NCBI RefSeq assembly: GCF_001524445.2
Contig: NZ_CP013417.1
Location: 1,054,001-1,118,000, forward strand
Reading direction: 5' to 3'
Origin: Burkholderia savannae
GTDB lineage: Bacteria > Pseudomonadota > Gammaproteobacteria > Burkholderiales > Burkholderiaceae
Length of the DNA stretch: 64,000 nt
The position numbers and the translations under genes were made by a program. Within the stretch, counting starts at the first letter, position 1. Every line of letters starts with the position of its first letter. Below the pieces are notes generated by a model that had not been told where the DNA came from, did not search any database, and worked only from the letters and a program-made list of their open reading frames with translations. This document shows, piece by piece, positions 9,588 through 19,263 of this stretch.

Positions 9588-10310
9588 TCAGTTCGCGAGC
9601 AGCAGGAAAATCGCAGGGCGCTTGTGCAAATCGGGCACGGGCGCCTTTTTCCATTCTGCGGCCGAGCGGCTCGCGATCGTCTCGGTCGGCAGCGTGAGGT
9701 CGGCCGCGACGCATACGAGCGTCGACGGCGCGCACGTCGCGACGAGCGCATCGAGCATCGCGTGATTGCGGTACGGGGTCTCGATGAAGATTTGCGTCTG
9801 ATTCGCCTTGCGCGACTGCTGCTCGAGCTCGCGCAGGCGCTTCGCGCGCGCGGCGGCGTCGACGGGCAGATAGCCGTGGAACGCGAAGCTCTGGCCGTTC
9901 AGGCCGGACGCCATCAGCGCGAGCAGGATCGAGCTCGGCCCGACGAGCGGCACGACCTTCACGCCGCGCTCGTGCGCGCGCCGCACGAGCAGCGCGCCCG
10001 GATCGGCGACGGCGGGGCAGCCGGCTTCCGACACGAGCCCGGCGTCGGCGCCGGCGAGCACGGGCGCGAGCAGCTTGCCGATCTCGCCCGCGGGCGTCTT
10101 CACGTTCAGCTCGCGGATCTCGATTTCCTGGATCGGCCGCTCGGTGCCGATTTTCTTCAGGAACGCGCGCGTCGTCTTCGCGTTCTCGCCGATGTAATAG
10201 CCGAGCGACGCGGCGCGCGCCTGCACGGCGGCGGGCAGTACGGCGGCGAGCATCTCGGCGTCGCCTTCGCCGAGCGTGTTCGGGATCAGATAAAGCGTGC
10301 CTGCCGTCAT
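9588..10310 (-). CDS. RsmI-family SAM-dependent methyltransferase
   Basis: A 240-residue tetrapyrrole-methylase-fold protein related to RsmI, which 2'-O-methylates C1402 of 16S rRNA. Visible family features are LYLIPNTLGEG at the N-terminus, GLVSEAGCPAVADPG (RsmI has VSDAGTP..DPG), VVPLVGPSSILLALMASGL and FIETPYRN. It is about 45 residues shorter than E. coli RsmI and lacks the C-terminal region, so it may be a paralogue with another target. The ATG at 10310 overlaps the maf stop (ATGA), so it is translationally coupled to maf. Confidence 0.85.
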   Translation of the reverse strand: MTAGTLYLIPNTLGEGDAEMLAAVLPAAVQARAASLGYYIGENAKTTRAFLKKIGTERPIQEIEIRELNVKTPAGEIGKLLAPVLAGADAGLVSEAGCPAVADPGALLVRRAHERGVKVVPLVGPSSILLALMASGLNGQSFAFHGYLPVDAAARAKRLRELEQQSRKANQTQIFIETPYRNHAMLDALVATCAPSTLVCVAADLTLPTETIASRSAAEWKKAPVPDLHKRPAIFLLLAN

Positions 10311-10954
10311 CGTCCGTTCGCTCCGCCGGAAGCCGGCGCCCGCGCGCCGAAGAGGGGATAGCCCGCCGCGCGCAGCATCCGCGTGAGCGCGATGAGCGGC
10401 AGGCCGACGAGCGCGGTCGGATCGTCGGAGTCGATCGCGTCGAGAAGCGCGATGCCGAGCCCTTCCGATTTCGCGCTGCCCGCGACGTCGTACGGCGTCT
10501 CCGCGCGCAAATAGGCGTCGAGTTCGACGTCGGTCAGCGTGCGGAACCGTACGCGCGTCACCACGTCTTCGATCTGCGTCGCGCCCGAGCGGCTGTCGTA
10601 CAGGCAAAGCGCGCTGTGGAATTCGACCTCGCGGCCGCGCATCGCCTGCAGTTGCGCGAGCGCGCGCTCATGCGTGCCCGGCTTGCCGATCTGCAGCCCG
10701 TCGAAGGTCGCGACCTGATCGGAGCCGATCACGAGCGCGCCGTGAGGCGCTCGGGCGCGTTCGGCCGCGGCGCGCGCCTTCGCGGCGGCGAGCCGCAGCG
10801 CGGTCGCCGACGGCGTTTCGTCCGGCAGCGGCGTTTCGTCGACTTCGGGCGTGATGACGTCGAACGGCACGCGCAGGCGTTCGAGGAGCTCGCGCCTGTA
10901 GCGGGAGCTGGAGGCGAGGATCAGCCGCGGCGGGCTGGAAGCGTTGTCCGGCAT
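10307..10954 (-). CDS. Maf-family nucleotide pyrophosphatase (YceF-like)
   Basis: Maf proteins hydrolyse non-canonical or methylated nucleoside triphosphates; the YceF branch prefers m7GTP. The 215-residue product starts PPRLILASSSRYRRELLERL, the diagnostic Maf N-terminus, followed by PEVDET, a VIGSDQVA motif with the catalytic Asp, and KPGTHERALAQL. The start at 10954 places the motif at the usual distance; an in-frame ATG 22 codons upstream would add an atypical leader. In E. coli yceF lies beside yceD-rpmF-plsX, and the same neighbours follow here on the other strand, which supports the YceF assignment. Confidence 0.92.
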   Translation of the reverse strand: MPDNASSPPRLILASSSRYRRELLERLRVPFDVITPEVDETPLPDETPSATALRLAAAKARAAAERARAPHGALVIGSDQVATFDGLQIGKPGTHERALAQLQAMRGREVEFHSALCLYDSRSGATQIEDVVTRVRFRTLTDVELDAYLRAETPYDVAGSAKSEGLGIALLDAIDSDDPTALVGLPLIALTRMLRAAGYPLFGARAPASGGANGR

Positions 10955-11062
10955 GATGGTGTCGGGTATCGGTCGGTTCGAAAGATCGGATGTGAAGGAA
11001 TGGCCTCCGCCGCGCGGCACGCGGGCGCTCGGCGGGGGTGTGTTCGGTGATGCCTTAAGTAT

Positions 11063-11091
11063 TTGACTCGAAAAGATAAAACGGGTATGCT
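11063..11091 (+). promoter_or_regulatory. Sigma70-type promoter of the yceD-rpmF-fab operon
   Basis: TTGACT (11063-11068), a 17-bp spacer and TATGCT (11086-11091) match the sigma70 consensus well, inside an AT-rich pocket of the 311-bp maf/yceD divergent gap. A start near 11098 would give a leader of about 170 nt before yceD. This is one of the two best promoter matches in the window. Confidence 0.75.
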
Positions 11092-11265
11092 CTTGCGCTT
11101 TTCATCGGCAGGGTTTTTGCGAGTGCCCGACCACGGCCCGATGCGTCCCATCGGCGTACGTACACATCGGGCGTGCGCATCGTGCGCCACGCATCGGGCG
11201 CGTGGTGCGCGGGCCGCCTGCACGAACGACGAGTTGTACCGAGGGTTGATACGGCAGGAGCGCAC

Positions 11266-11898
11266 ATGAATCCGTCTTCAGGTAAGCCTGCGGTTTCGCT
11301 CGATCCGCATGCGATCGATCTGTTCGAATTTGCGCGCAGCGCTCGGCAGGCGGCGGGTGCCGTCCGGCTTTCGCAGTTGCCGCGCATGTTAAACGAAGTG
11401 CCGGCGGACGCGCCAGACCGCGACACCGTATTCACCTGGCAGGCCGAGGGTTCGACGCAGCCCGAGCTGCAGGACGACGGCGCCGAGGGGCAACAGCCTT
11501 ATCTGCGGCTCGCGCTGCACGGTGCCGCGTGGCTCGAGTGCCAGCGCTGCGTGACGCCGTACCGGCAGTCGTTCGACATCGACGTCGTGTACCGGATCGT
11601 CGCCTCCGAGGAAGAGGCGGACGAATTTCCGCTCGACGAAGATGACGTCGATGTGATCGTCGGCTCGCGCCAGTTCGATCTCGTCGAATTGATCGAAGAG
11701 GAGTTGCTGCTTTCGCTGCCGCTCGTGCCGAAGCACGACGTTTGTCCGGCGGTGCACGAAAGCCTCGTGTCGGGCGTGAGCGGTCCAGCGGCCGATACGG
11801 ACGATACGTCCGACGAACCGGCGGGCGAAAGCGACAGGCCGAATCCGTTCGCGGCGCTCGAAGCGCTGAAAAAGGGCGGGGACGGCGGCAAACACTAA
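11266..11898 (+). CDS. yceD: YceD/DUF177 protein (23S rRNA accumulation protein)
   Basis: YceD is a conserved protein nearly always encoded just before rpmF; in E. coli it is linked to 23S rRNA accumulation. The 210-residue product has the DUF177 core GAAWLECQRCVTPYRQ with a Cys pair, then an acidic FPLDEDDVDVIVGSRQFDL segment, ELIEEELLLSLPLVPKH and a final Cys. The C-terminus is rich in Asp, Ser and Lys. The ATG at 11266 follows GGCAGGAG, a good ribosome-binding site. rpmF starts 96 bp downstream. Confidence 0.93.
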   Translation: MNPSSGKPAVSLDPHAIDLFEFARSARQAAGAVRLSQLPRMLNEVPADAPDRDTVFTWQAEGSTQPELQDDGAEGQQPYLRLALHGAAWLECQRCVTPYRQSFDIDVVYRIVASEEEADEFPLDEDDVDVIVGSRQFDLVELIEEELLLSLPLVPKHDVCPAVHESLVSGVSGPAADTDDTSDEPAGESDRPNPFAALEALKKGGDGGKH

Positions 11899-11994
11899 GC
11901 AGTTGGGGCGCGGGAAGGCGTGAGGCCGCAGGGCCGGGGTAGCAAGCGCCGGATCGGGCTGTGTTAGAATCCGGAAAATTTTTAGGAGTTAGTC

Positions 11995-12174
11995 ATGGCA
12001 GTTCAACAAAACAAGAAGTCGCCGTCGAAGCGCGGCATGCATCGTTCGCACGATTTCCTGACGACCTCGCCGCTCGCCGTCGAGCCGAGCACGGGTGAAG
12101 TGCATCTGCGTCACCATATCAGCCCGAACGGCTACTATCGCGGCAAGAAAGTCGTCAAGACGAAGAACGACTAA
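11995..12174 (+). CDS. rpmF: 50S ribosomal protein L32
   Basis: L32 is a small protein of the large ribosomal subunit. The 59-residue product reads [20 protein letters not shown] at the start and ends in basic VVKTKND, typical of L32. A strong TTAGGAG ribosome-binding site lies just upstream. It carries no zinc-binding cysteines, so this is the Cys-less form. It sits between yceD and plsX, the conserved position, and a terminator-like hairpin follows before plsX. Confidence 0.97.
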
Positions 12175-12266
12175 GCGTTTCCGTCTCCGTGGCGCGCGTC
12201 TGATGGCCATTCAGGCTCGTCGCGCGACAACCGGTTCGCTTGACACTTTCCTGGCTCAACAAGAAG

Positions 12267-12291
12267 GCGGCATTCAACTGCCGCTTTTTTG
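12267..12291 (+). terminator. Terminator or attenuator between rpmF and plsX
   Basis: GCGGCA pairs with TGCCGC around TTCAAC, followed directly by six T. It lies 93 bp after rpmF and 22 bp before the plsX ATG. It would reduce read-through from the ribosomal gene into the lipid genes. The stem is only 6 bp, so termination may be partial. Confidence 0.7.
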
Positions 12292-12313
12292 TGCCTGAAA
12301 TTCGTCGCATTCC

Positions 12314-13420
12314 ATGACTGTAAAGCTCACAATCGATTGCATGGGAGGCGACCACGGCCCGTCCGTGACCGTTCCCGCGGCAGTCAAGTTCGTTCGGTCG
12401 CATCCCGACGCGCACCTGATGCTCGTCGGCATCGAAAGCGCGATCCGGGCGCAACTCAAGAAGTGCAAGGCGCTCGGCGAGCCTGCGCTGTCCGTCGTGC
12501 CGGCCACCGAAGTGGTCGCGATGGACGATCCCGTCGAAGTGGCGCTGCGCAAGAAGAAGGACTCTTCGATGCGCGTCGCCCTCAATCACGTGAAGGAAGG
12601 CGAGGCGCAGGCGTGCATCTCCGCCGGCAACACCGGCGCGCTGATGGCGGTGTCGCGCTACGTGCTGAAGACGTTGCCCGGCATCGAGCGGCCCGCGATC
12701 GCGTTCGCGCTGCCGAATCCGACGGGCTACACGATGATGCTCGACCTCGGCGCGAACGTCGACTGCGAGCCGCAGCACCTGCTGCAGTTCGCCGAAATGG
12801 GGCACGCGCTCGTCGCGGCGCTCGAGGGCAAGGAGCGGCCGACGATCGGTCTTCTCAACATCGGCGAGGAGATCATCAAGGGCAACGAAACAATCAAGCG
12901 CGCTGGCGAGCTATTGCGCGCGAGCACGTTGAATTTTCGCGGCAACGTCGAAGGAAACGACATCTACAAGGGCACCGTCGACGTGATCGTCTGCGATGGC
13001 TTCGTTGGCAACGTTGCATTGAAGACGTCCGAGGGCCTTGCGCAGATGCTCGCGGACATCATCAAGGAAGAGTTCAGCCGCTCGCTTTTGTCGAAGCTGA
13101 TGGCGTTTCTCGCGCTGCCCGTGCTGCTGCGCTTCAAGAAGCGGGTCGATCATCGCCAGTACAACGGCGCGGCGCTGCTCGGCTTGCGCAGTCTCGTCAT
13201 CAAGAGCCATGGCTCCGCCGACGCGTACGCGTTTGAGTGGGCGATCAAACGCGGGTATGATGCCGTCAAAAATGGCGTGCTGGAGCGTCTTTCGCGAGCG
13301 ATGGCGGAAAACGCCGCGCCGCTTGGCGAAAGCGGTCGCGACGCGGGCGGAGCGGGGCAGGCGAGTCCGTCCGCAGGCCAGCCAGCCGAGCCCTCCGCCG
13401 CGCTTTCCTCGAAGACATAA
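12314..13420 (+). CDS. plsX: Phosphate acyltransferase PlsX
   Basis: PlsX makes acyl-phosphate from acyl-ACP, feeding PlsY and so phospholipid synthesis at the inner membrane. The 368-residue product begins [20 protein letters not shown], the PlsX signature, and contains [10 protein letters not shown] and [12 protein letters not shown]. About 25 C-terminal residues are Ala/Ser/Gly-rich and extra to the E. coli protein. Its stop codon shares a base with the fabH ATG (TAATG), so the two are translationally coupled. Confidence 0.97.
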   Translation: MTVKLTIDCMGGDHGPSVTVPAAVKFVRSHPDAHLMLVGIESAIRAQLKKCKALGEPALSVVPATEVVAMDDPVEVALRKKKDSSMRVALNHVKEGEAQACISAGNTGALMAVSRYVLKTLPGIERPAIAFALPNPTGYTMMLDLGANVDCEPQHLLQFAEMGHALVAALEGKERPTIGLLNIGEEIIKGNETIKRAGELLRASTLNFRGNVEGNDIYKGTVDVIVCDGFVGNVALKTSEGLAQMLADIIKEEFSRSLLSKLMAFLALPVLLRFKKRVDHRQYNGAALLGLRSLVIKSHGSADAYAFEWAIKRGYDAVKNGVLERLSRAMAENAAPLGESGRDAGGAGQASPSAGQPAEPSAALSSKT

Positions 13421-14409
13421 TGGCCCAATCGACCCTCTATTCCCGCGTGCTCGGCACGGGTAGCTACTTGCCGCCCGACCGCGTCACGAATCAAGAACTC
13501 GCCGCTCGTCTCGCGAAGGATGGCATCGAGACGAGCGACGAGTGGATCGTCGCGCGCACGGGCATCCACGCGCGGCACTTCGCCGCGCCCGACGTGACGA
13601 CGAGCGATCTCGCGCTCGTCGCCGCGCAGCGCGCGATCGAGGCTGCCGACGTCGATCCGCAGTCGATCGACCTCGTCATCGTCGCGACGTCGACGCCCGA
13701 TTTCGTGTTCCCGAGCACGGCGTGCCTGCTGCAGAACAAGCTCGGCATCAAGAACAACGGCGCCGCGTTCGACGTGCAGGCGGTGTGTTCGGGCTTCGCA
13801 TACGCGCTCGCCACGGCCGACAGCTTCATCCGCACGGGGCAGCATCGCACGGCGCTCGTCGTCGGCGCGGAGACGTTCTCGCGCATCCTCGACTTCAAGG
13901 ACCGCACGACCTGCGTGCTGTTCGGCGACGGCGCCGGCGCCGTCGTGCTGTCGGCGTCCGAAGAGCCGGGCATCCTCGGCAGTGCGCTGCACGCGGACGG
14001 CAGCTACTCGAACATTCTCTGCACGCCGGGCAACGTGAACCGCGGCGTCGTCGCGGGCAGCGCATTCCTGCACATGGACGGCCAGGCCGTCTTCAAGCTC
14101 GCCGTGAACGTGCTGGAGAAGGTCGCGGTCGAAGCGCTGTCGAAGGCGGATCTCGCGCCGGAGCAGGTCGATTGGCTGATTCCGCACCAGGCCAATATCC
14201 GTATCATGACAAGCACGTGCCGCAAGCTCGGCCTGCCGCAGGAACGCATGATCGTCACCGTCGACGAGCACGGCAACACGTCCGCCGCGTCGATCCCGCT
14301 CGCACTCGACGTCGCCGTGCGCGACGGCCGCATCAAGCGCGGCCAGCACGTGCTGATCGAAGGCGTCGGCGGCGGCTTCACGTGGGGCGCGTCGGTCTTC
14401 CGCTTCTGA
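13420..14409 (+). CDS. fabH: Beta-ketoacyl-ACP synthase III FabH
   Basis: FabH condenses acetyl-CoA with malonyl-ACP to start fatty-acid synthesis. The 329-residue product has the catalytic Cys123 in [13 protein letters not shown], the His in PHQANIRI and the Asn in [10 protein letters not shown], and ends [13 protein letters not shown]. All three catalytic residues are present and the length is normal. It overlaps plsX by one base; fabD follows after 71 bp. Confidence 0.97.
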   Translation: MAQSTLYSRVLGTGSYLPPDRVTNQELAARLAKDGIETSDEWIVARTGIHARHFAAPDVTTSDLALVAAQRAIEAADVDPQSIDLVIVATSTPDFVFPSTACLLQNKLGIKNNGAAFDVQAVCSGFAYALATADSFIRTGQHRTALVVGAETFSRILDFKDRTTCVLFGDGAGAVVLSASEEPGILGSALHADGSYSNILCTPGNVNRGVVAGSAFLHMDGQAVFKLAVNVLEKVAVEALSKADLAPEQVDWLIPHQANIRIMTSTCRKLGLPQERMIVTVDEHGNTSAASIPLALDVAVRDGRIKRGQHVLIEGVGGGFTWGASVFRF

Positions 14410-14480
14410 CGGGTTTCTCCTCGCATCCCATCGGCGCGCAGTTCGTGCGCGCCGCTCGATTCGATTCATTTGGGGACGAT

Positions 14481-15413
14481 ATGAAATTTGCATTCGTTTT
14501 TCCGGGCCAGGGCTCGCAATCGGTCGGCATGCTCAATGCATTCGCCGACGTCGCCGTCGTGCGCGAGACGCTCGACGAAGCGTCCGACGCGCTGGGTCAG
14601 GACATCGGCAAGCTGATCGCCGACGGCCCGGCCGACGAACTCAATCTGACGACGAATACGCAACCCGTGATGCTGACGGCCGCGTACGCGTGCTATCGCG
14701 CGTGGCGGCAGGCGGGCGGCGTGGAGCCGTCGATCGTCGCGGGCCACAGCCTCGGCGAATACACGGCGCTCGTCGCCGCGGGCGCGATCGCGTTTCGCGA
14801 CGCGCTGCCGCTCGTGCGCTTCCGCGCGCAGGCGATGCAGACGGCCGTGCCCGTCGGCGTGGGCGGGATGGCGGCGATTCTCGGTCTCGACGACGATGCG
14901 GTGCGCGCGGTGTGCGCCGAGGCGTCGGCGTCGGGCGTCGTCGAAGCGGTGAATTTCAACGCGCCCGCGCAAGTCGTGATCGCGGGCACGAAGGCGGGCA
15001 TCGAGAGGGCCTGCGAAATCGCGAAGGCGAAGGGCGCGAAGCGCGCGCTGCCGCTGCCCGTGTCGGCGCCGTTCCACTCGTCGCTGCTCAAGCCCGCGTC
15101 GGACAAGCTGCGCGACTACCTCGCGAAGGTCGACGTGAAGGCGCCGCAGATTCCCGTCGTCAACAACATCGACGTCGCGCAGGCGTCCGATCCCGAGGCG
15201 ATCAAGGATGCGCTCGTGCGCCAGGCGGCGGGCCCCGTGCGCTGGGTCGAGTGCGTGCAGCACATCGCCCGCCAAGGCGTGACGCACGTGATCGAGTGCG
15301 GCCCGGGCAAGGTGCTCGCGGGCCTCACGAAGCGCATCGACGGCAACCTGGTTGGCGCGTCGGTGTTCGATCCGGCGTCGCTCGACGAAGCGCTCAAGCT
15401 CGCCGCCGCCTGA
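14481..15413 (+). CDS. fabD: Malonyl-CoA:ACP transacylase FabD
   Basis: FabD loads malonyl groups onto ACP for chain elongation. The 310-residue product begins MKFAFVFPGQGSQSVGM and has the nucleophile elbow GHSLGEYTALVAAG (Ser90), the active-site His in PVSAPFHSSLLKP and the terminal GPGKVLAGLTKRI. The ATG at 14481 follows GGGGACGAT. Length and motifs are typical. Confidence 0.97.
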   Translation: MKFAFVFPGQGSQSVGMLNAFADVAVVRETLDEASDALGQDIGKLIADGPADELNLTTNTQPVMLTAAYACYRAWRQAGGVEPSIVAGHSLGEYTALVAAGAIAFRDALPLVRFRAQAMQTAVPVGVGGMAAILGLDDDAVRAVCAEASASGVVEAVNFNAPAQVVIAGTKAGIERACEIAKAKGAKRALPLPVSAPFHSSLLKPASDKLRDYLAKVDVKAPQIPVVNNIDVAQASDPEAIKDALVRQAAGPVRWVECVQHIARQGVTHVIECGPGKVLAGLTKRIDGNLVGASVFDPASLDEALKLAAA

Positions 15414-15466
15414 CGTTGCGTCAGGCGCGCAAGCTTGCCGATTCAACCGAAACACGGAACCACTGC

Positions 15467-16216
15467 ATGGACAAGACTCTCGACAAACAAGTCGCGATCG
15501 TGACCGGCGCGTCGCGCGGGATCGGCCGCGCGATCGCGCTCGAGCTCGCGCGCCGCGGCGCGACGGTGATCGGCACCGCGACGACCGAAGCGGGCGCCGA
15601 GGGCATTTCCGCCGCATTCAAGGAAGCCGGGCTCGAAGGCCGCGGCGCCGTGCTGAACGTCAACGATGCGGCGACGGTCGACGCGCTCGTCGAGTCGACG
15701 CTCAGCGAGTTCGGCGCGCTGAACGTGCTCGTCAACAACGCGGGCATCACGCAGGATCAGCTCGCGATGCGGATGAAGGACGAAGAGTGGGACGCCGTCA
15801 TCGACACGAACCTGAAGGCGGTATTCCGTCTGTCGCGCGCGGTGCTGCGCCCGATGATGAAGGCGCGCGGCGGACGCATCGTCAACATCACGTCGGTGGT
15901 CGGCTCCGCGGGCAATCCGGGGCAGATCAACTACGCGGCCGCGAAGGCGGGCGTCGCGGGGATGACGCGCGCGCTCGCGCGCGAGATCGGCAGCCGCGGC
16001 ATCACCGTGAATTGCGTCGCGCCGGGCTTCATCGACACCGACATGACGAAGGTGCTGCCGCAAGATCAGCAGGCCGCGCTGAAGACGCAAATTCCGCTCG
16101 GCCGCCTGGGCAGCCCGGAGGACATCGCGCATGCGGTCGCGTTCCTCGCATCGCCGCAGGCCGGCTACATCACGGGCACGACGCTGCACGTGAACGGCGG
16201 CATGTTCATGTCGTAA
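15467..16216 (+). CDS. fabG: 3-oxoacyl-ACP reductase FabG
   Basis: FabG reduces 3-ketoacyl-ACP with NADPH in the elongation cycle. The 249-residue short-chain dehydrogenase has the cofactor loop TGASRGIG (residues 13-20), the NNAG motif (90-93) and the Ser143, Tyr156, Lys160 catalytic residues (ITSVVGSAGN, then INYAAAK). It ends with the family-typical GTTLHVNGGMFMS. 53 bp separate it from fabD. Confidence 0.97.
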   Translation: MDKTLDKQVAIVTGASRGIGRAIALELARRGATVIGTATTEAGAEGISAAFKEAGLEGRGAVLNVNDAATVDALVESTLSEFGALNVLVNNAGITQDQLAMRMKDEEWDAVIDTNLKAVFRLSRAVLRPMMKARGGRIVNITSVVGSAGNPGQINYAAAKAGVAGMTRALAREIGSRGITVNCVAPGFIDTDMTKVLPQDQQAALKTQIPLGRLGSPEDIAHAVAFLASPQAGYITGTTLHVNGGMFMS

Positions 16217-16312
16217 CGGAATTCGTTTACCATCCGCGCCGTGCATGCGTGACAGCGCATCCGGCGCATGCTTGGCCGCAAAGCCGGCGCGCATTTTGGG
16301 CAGCACCAAACC

Positions 16313-16321
16313 TGCTAAAAT
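16313..16321 (+). promoter_or_regulatory. Extended -10 promoter candidate for acpP
   Basis: TGCTAAAAT combines an extended -10 TGn with TAAAAT, about 40 bp before the acpP ATG. No good -35 is seen at 16-18 bp spacing. A separate acpP promoter would fit the very high demand for acyl carrier protein and is known in E. coli. Confidence 0.5.
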
Positions 16322-16360
16322 GCGCGCACTTGTAAATCTGAACTTTCCCTCGGAGGGGTA

Positions 16361-16600
16361 ATGGACAATATCGAACAACGCGTCAAGAAGATCGTCGCCG
16401 AACAACTGGGCGTCGCCGAAGCTGAAATCAAGAACGAAGCGTCGTTCGTGAACGACCTCGGCGCGGACTCGCTCGACACGGTCGAACTGGTCATGGCGCT
16501 CGAAGACGAGTTCGGCATGGAAATTCCGGATGAAGAGGCAGAGAAGATCACGACCGTTCAGCAAGCGATCGACTACGCTCGCGCGAACGTCAAGGCGTAA
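16361..16600 (+). CDS. acpP: Acyl carrier protein
   Basis: ACP carries growing acyl chains on a 4'-phosphopantetheine arm. The 79-residue acidic protein has the attachment site [19 protein letters not shown] with Ser37, and is [18 protein letters not shown] at the start. A strong GGAGGGG ribosome-binding site lies 2 bp before the ATG. AcpS, which adds the arm, is encoded in this window at 29909. A terminator-like hairpin follows before fabF. Confidence 0.98.
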
Positions 16601-16679
16601 CACGCACGCCGTCTGCAAGTTTTTGCACACGCTGCGCTGGATGCGCGATCGCGTCGGCGTCGTCGCCGGCCGAGCTAAC

Positions 16680-16731
16680 AGCCACAGGGCTCGCAGGAGT
16701 GGTTCCTGTGGCCGCTGTGGCTTTTGTTTTT
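16680..16731 (+). terminator. Terminator or attenuator between acpP and fabF
   Basis: AGCCACAG (16680-16687) pairs with CTGTGGCT (16715-16722), followed by TTTTGTTTTTG. An alternative inner stem pairs CCACAGG with CCTGTGG. The hairpin would make most transcripts stop after acpP, so fabF is expressed at a lower level. Confidence 0.72.
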
Positions 16732-16756
16732 GTCATTCAATGGAAAAGAGGTTACC

Positions 16757-17995
16757 GTGAGCCGCCGTCGTGTTGTTGTTACAGGCCTTGGGCTGATTTC
16801 GCCTGTTGGCAATAATGTTGCCGACGGCTGGGCCAATCTCGTGGCCGGCAAGTCCGGCATCGTCAATATCACGAAGTTCGATGCGACGAACTTCTCGACC
16901 CGCTTCGCAGGCGAGGTGAAGGGCTTCAACGTCGAGGACTACATCCCGGCGAAGGAAGCGCGCCACATGGATACCTTCATCCATTACGGGATCGCGGCCG
17001 GCGTGCAGGCGATGCACGACAGCGGCTTCCAGGTCACCGACGAAAACGCGGAGCGCGTCGGCGTCGTGGTCGGCTCGGGCATCGGCGGGCTACCGATGAT
17101 CGAAGTCACGCAGACCGAGCTGCTCAATCGCGGCCCGCGCCGGATCTCGCCGTTCTTCGTGCCGGCGTCGATCATCAACATGATCTCCGGCCACCTGTCG
17201 ATCAAGTTCGGCATCAAGGGCCCGAATCTCGCGATCGTCACCGCGTGCACGACCGGCCTGCACTGCATCGGCGAGGCCGCGCGCCTCATCGAATACGGCG
17301 ACGCCGACGTGATGATCGCGGGCGGCGCGGAGTCGACCGTGTCGCCGCTCGGCATCGGCGGCTTCGCGGCGGCGCGCGCGCTGTCCCAGCGCAACGACGA
17401 TCCGGCGACGGCGAGCCGTCCGTGGGACAAGGACCGCGACGGCTTCGTGCTCGGCGAGGGCGCGGGCGTGATGGTGCTCGAGGAGTACGAGCACGCGAAG
17501 GCGCGCGGCGCGAAGATCTACGCGGAAGTCGCGGGCTACGGGATGAGCGGCGACGCCTATCACATGACGGCTCCGCTCGAGGACGGCGACGGCGCGCGCC
17601 GCTGCATGCTGGCCGCGCTGCGCAACGCGGGCGTGAATGCCGATCAGGTGAATTATCTGAACGCGCACGGCACGTCGACGCCGCTCGGCGATCTGGCCGA
17701 GACCGTCGCGATCAAGCGCGCGTTCGGCGACCACGCGAAGGACATCGTCGTCAACTCGACCAAGTCGATGACGGGGCACTTGCTCGGCGGCGCCGGCGGG
17801 CTCGAATCGGTGTTCACGGTTCTCGCGGTCCACAATCAGGTGTCGCCGCCGACGATCAACATCTTCAACCAAGATCCCGAGTGCGATCTCGACTATTGCG
17901 CGAACGAAGCGCGCGAGATGAAGATCGACATCGCGCTGAAGAACTCGTTCGGCTTCGGCGGGACTAACGGCACGCTGGTTTTCAAGCGCGTCTGA
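16757..17995 (+). CDS. fabF: Beta-ketoacyl-ACP synthase II FabF
   Basis: FabF elongates acyl-ACP, notably the C16:1 to C18:1 step. The GTG start at 16757, preceded by AAGAGG, gives a 412-residue protein of normal length beginning [17 protein letters not shown]. The catalytic Cys164 is in [12 protein letters not shown], with His in [13 protein letters not shown] and His in [13 protein letters not shown]. An in-frame ATG 11 codons earlier would add a non-conserved leader. It closes the fatty-acid synthesis operon. Confidence 0.96.
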   Translation: MSRRRVVVTGLGLISPVGNNVADGWANLVAGKSGIVNITKFDATNFSTRFAGEVKGFNVEDYIPAKEARHMDTFIHYGIAAGVQAMHDSGFQVTDENAERVGVVVGSGIGGLPMIEVTQTELLNRGPRRISPFFVPASIINMISGHLSIKFGIKGPNLAIVTACTTGLHCIGEAARLIEYGDADVMIAGGAESTVSPLGIGGFAAARALSQRNDDPATASRPWDKDRDGFVLGEGAGVMVLEEYEHAKARGAKIYAEVAGYGMSGDAYHMTAPLEDGDGARRCMLAALRNAGVNADQVNYLNAHGTSTPLGDLAETVAIKRAFGDHAKDIVVNSTKSMTGHLLGGAGGLESVFTVLAVHNQVSPPTINIFNQDPECDLDYCANEAREMKIDIALKNSFGFGGTNGTLVFKRV

Positions 17996-18006
17996 CGCGG
18001 GGTCGC

Positions 18007-18480
18007 TTGACGGAGCCGTTCCACGCCGCATCGGCAGGTGCGCAGCACGTCGTGCTGCGCGCGTCGGCGTGCTTGCGCGCCGCATGCGCGCTGTTCGTGC
18101 CGGTCGTCGGCGCGGCGGTGCATGCGGGCGCCGCGCCGCTCGTCGGCAACGGCGGGGCGGCGGCGCTCGCCGTGCTGGTCGCGGCGCTCGTCGCGCTGCG
18201 CGCACGGGCCGCCTGCGAGCGGCGCCAGCCGGCCGCGTTGCGGATCGATGCCGGTGCGGGCGTGCTCGCGGCGTTCGATCGCGGCGGGCGGCTGCTCGCG
18301 CGCGGTCGGATCGCCGGTTGCACGCAATGGAGCGATCTGCTCGTCGTGCTGACGGTGCAAGGCCGCGGCCGGCGCGCAACGCCGCTCGTGATCCCGGTGG
18401 ACGCGGTCGACGCGCCCGTGTTCCGCGCGCTCTGCGTGCTCGGCCGGCGCGCCGCGCGCGGGACGCTCGCGGCGGCATGA
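18007..18480 (+). CDS. YgfX-like small membrane protein (tentative)
   Basis: A 157-residue protein with a TTG start, 11 bp after fabF. Two adjacent hydrophobic stretches (about 22-60) predict a membrane hairpin, and the C-terminal half is cytoplasmic-type. The end, LVIPVDAVDAPVFRALCVLG, resembles the C-terminus of YgfX/CptA proteins, where a Leu-Pro-Asp-type strand precedes an F-R-x-L helix. In other proteobacteria YgfX genes also sit near rpoE. I infer membership from topology, this motif and position only. It may belong to the rpoE operon or to the end of the fab operon. Confidence 0.6.
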   Translation: MTEPFHAASAGAQHVVLRASACLRAACALFVPVVGAAVHAGAAPLVGNGGAAALAVLVAALVALRARAACERRQPAALRIDAGAGVLAAFDRGGRLLARGRIAGCTQWSDLLVVLTVQGRGRRATPLVIPVDAVDAPVFRALCVLGRRAARGTLAAA

Positions 18481-18582
18481 ACGCGGCCGGGACCGTTCCC
18501 TGGCTCAAACGCGCATGAGCGCCTCGAGCGGGAACGTTACAATAGCGCTCCGCGTTGCTTCCCTCGTTTACGGATTTGTCAG

Positions 18583-19182
18583 GTGAGTGAAAAAGAAATC
18601 GATCAGGTACTGGTCGAGCGCGTACAGAATGGCGACAAGGCGGCGTTCGAACTCCTGGTCTCCAAATACCACCGCAAGATCATCCGGTTGATCTCGCGCC
18701 TCGTGCGAGATCCCGCGGAGGTCGAGGACGTGGCCCAGGACGCGTTCATCAAGGCCTATCGCGCGTTGCCGCAGTTTCGCGGCGAGTCGGCGTTCTACAC
18801 GTGGTTGTACCGGATTGCCGTCAATACGGCGAAGAACTACCTTGCGACCCAGGGGCGCCGGGCGCCCACGTCCACCGACGCGGATGCCGAAGAGGCTGAA
18901 ACTTTCTCCGATGCGGACCAACTAAGGGATATCAACACGCCTGAGTCGATGTTGATGAGCAAGCAGATCGCCCAAACGGTCAACGCCGCGATGGCGCTGT
19001 TGCCGGAAGAGCTGCGAACGGCCATCACGCTGCGCGAAATCGAAGGTCTGAGCTACGAAGAGATCGCGGAGATGATGGGATGCCCGATCGGCACCGTTCG
19101 CTCGCGGATCTTTCGCGCCCGCGAGGCGATCGCTGCAAAATTGCGGCCGCTGCTCGATACGCCGGAAGGCAAGCGCTGGTGA
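18583..19182 (+). CDS. rpoE: ECF sigma factor RpoE/AlgU
   Basis: The envelope-stress sigma factor that directs RNA polymerase to protein-folding and envelope genes. The 199-residue product (GTG start at 18583) has region 2 (LISRLVRDPAEVEDVAQDAF, then FYTWLYRIAVNTAKNYL) and region 4 (LPEELRTAITLREIEGLSYE, then GCPIGTVRSRIFRAREAI). rseA, rseB and a mucD-type protease follow in order, the classic regulatory operon. A TACAAT -10-like hexamer lies at about 18537, but I saw no clear GAACTT-type self-promoter. Confidence 0.96.
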   Translation: MSEKEIDQVLVERVQNGDKAAFELLVSKYHRKIIRLISRLVRDPAEVEDVAQDAFIKAYRALPQFRGESAFYTWLYRIAVNTAKNYLATQGRRAPTSTDADAEEAETFSDADQLRDINTPESMLMSKQIAQTVNAAMALLPEELRTAITLREIEGLSYEEIAEMMGCPIGTVRSRIFRAREAIAAKLRPLLDTPEGKRW

Positions 19183-19263
19183 GCGCCTGAGGCGAATCGA
19201 AGCGGCTTGGGGTCTAGTTACGGAGTCGTGTGTTACGACGGGGTGTGCAAGATGGGGAGCATC

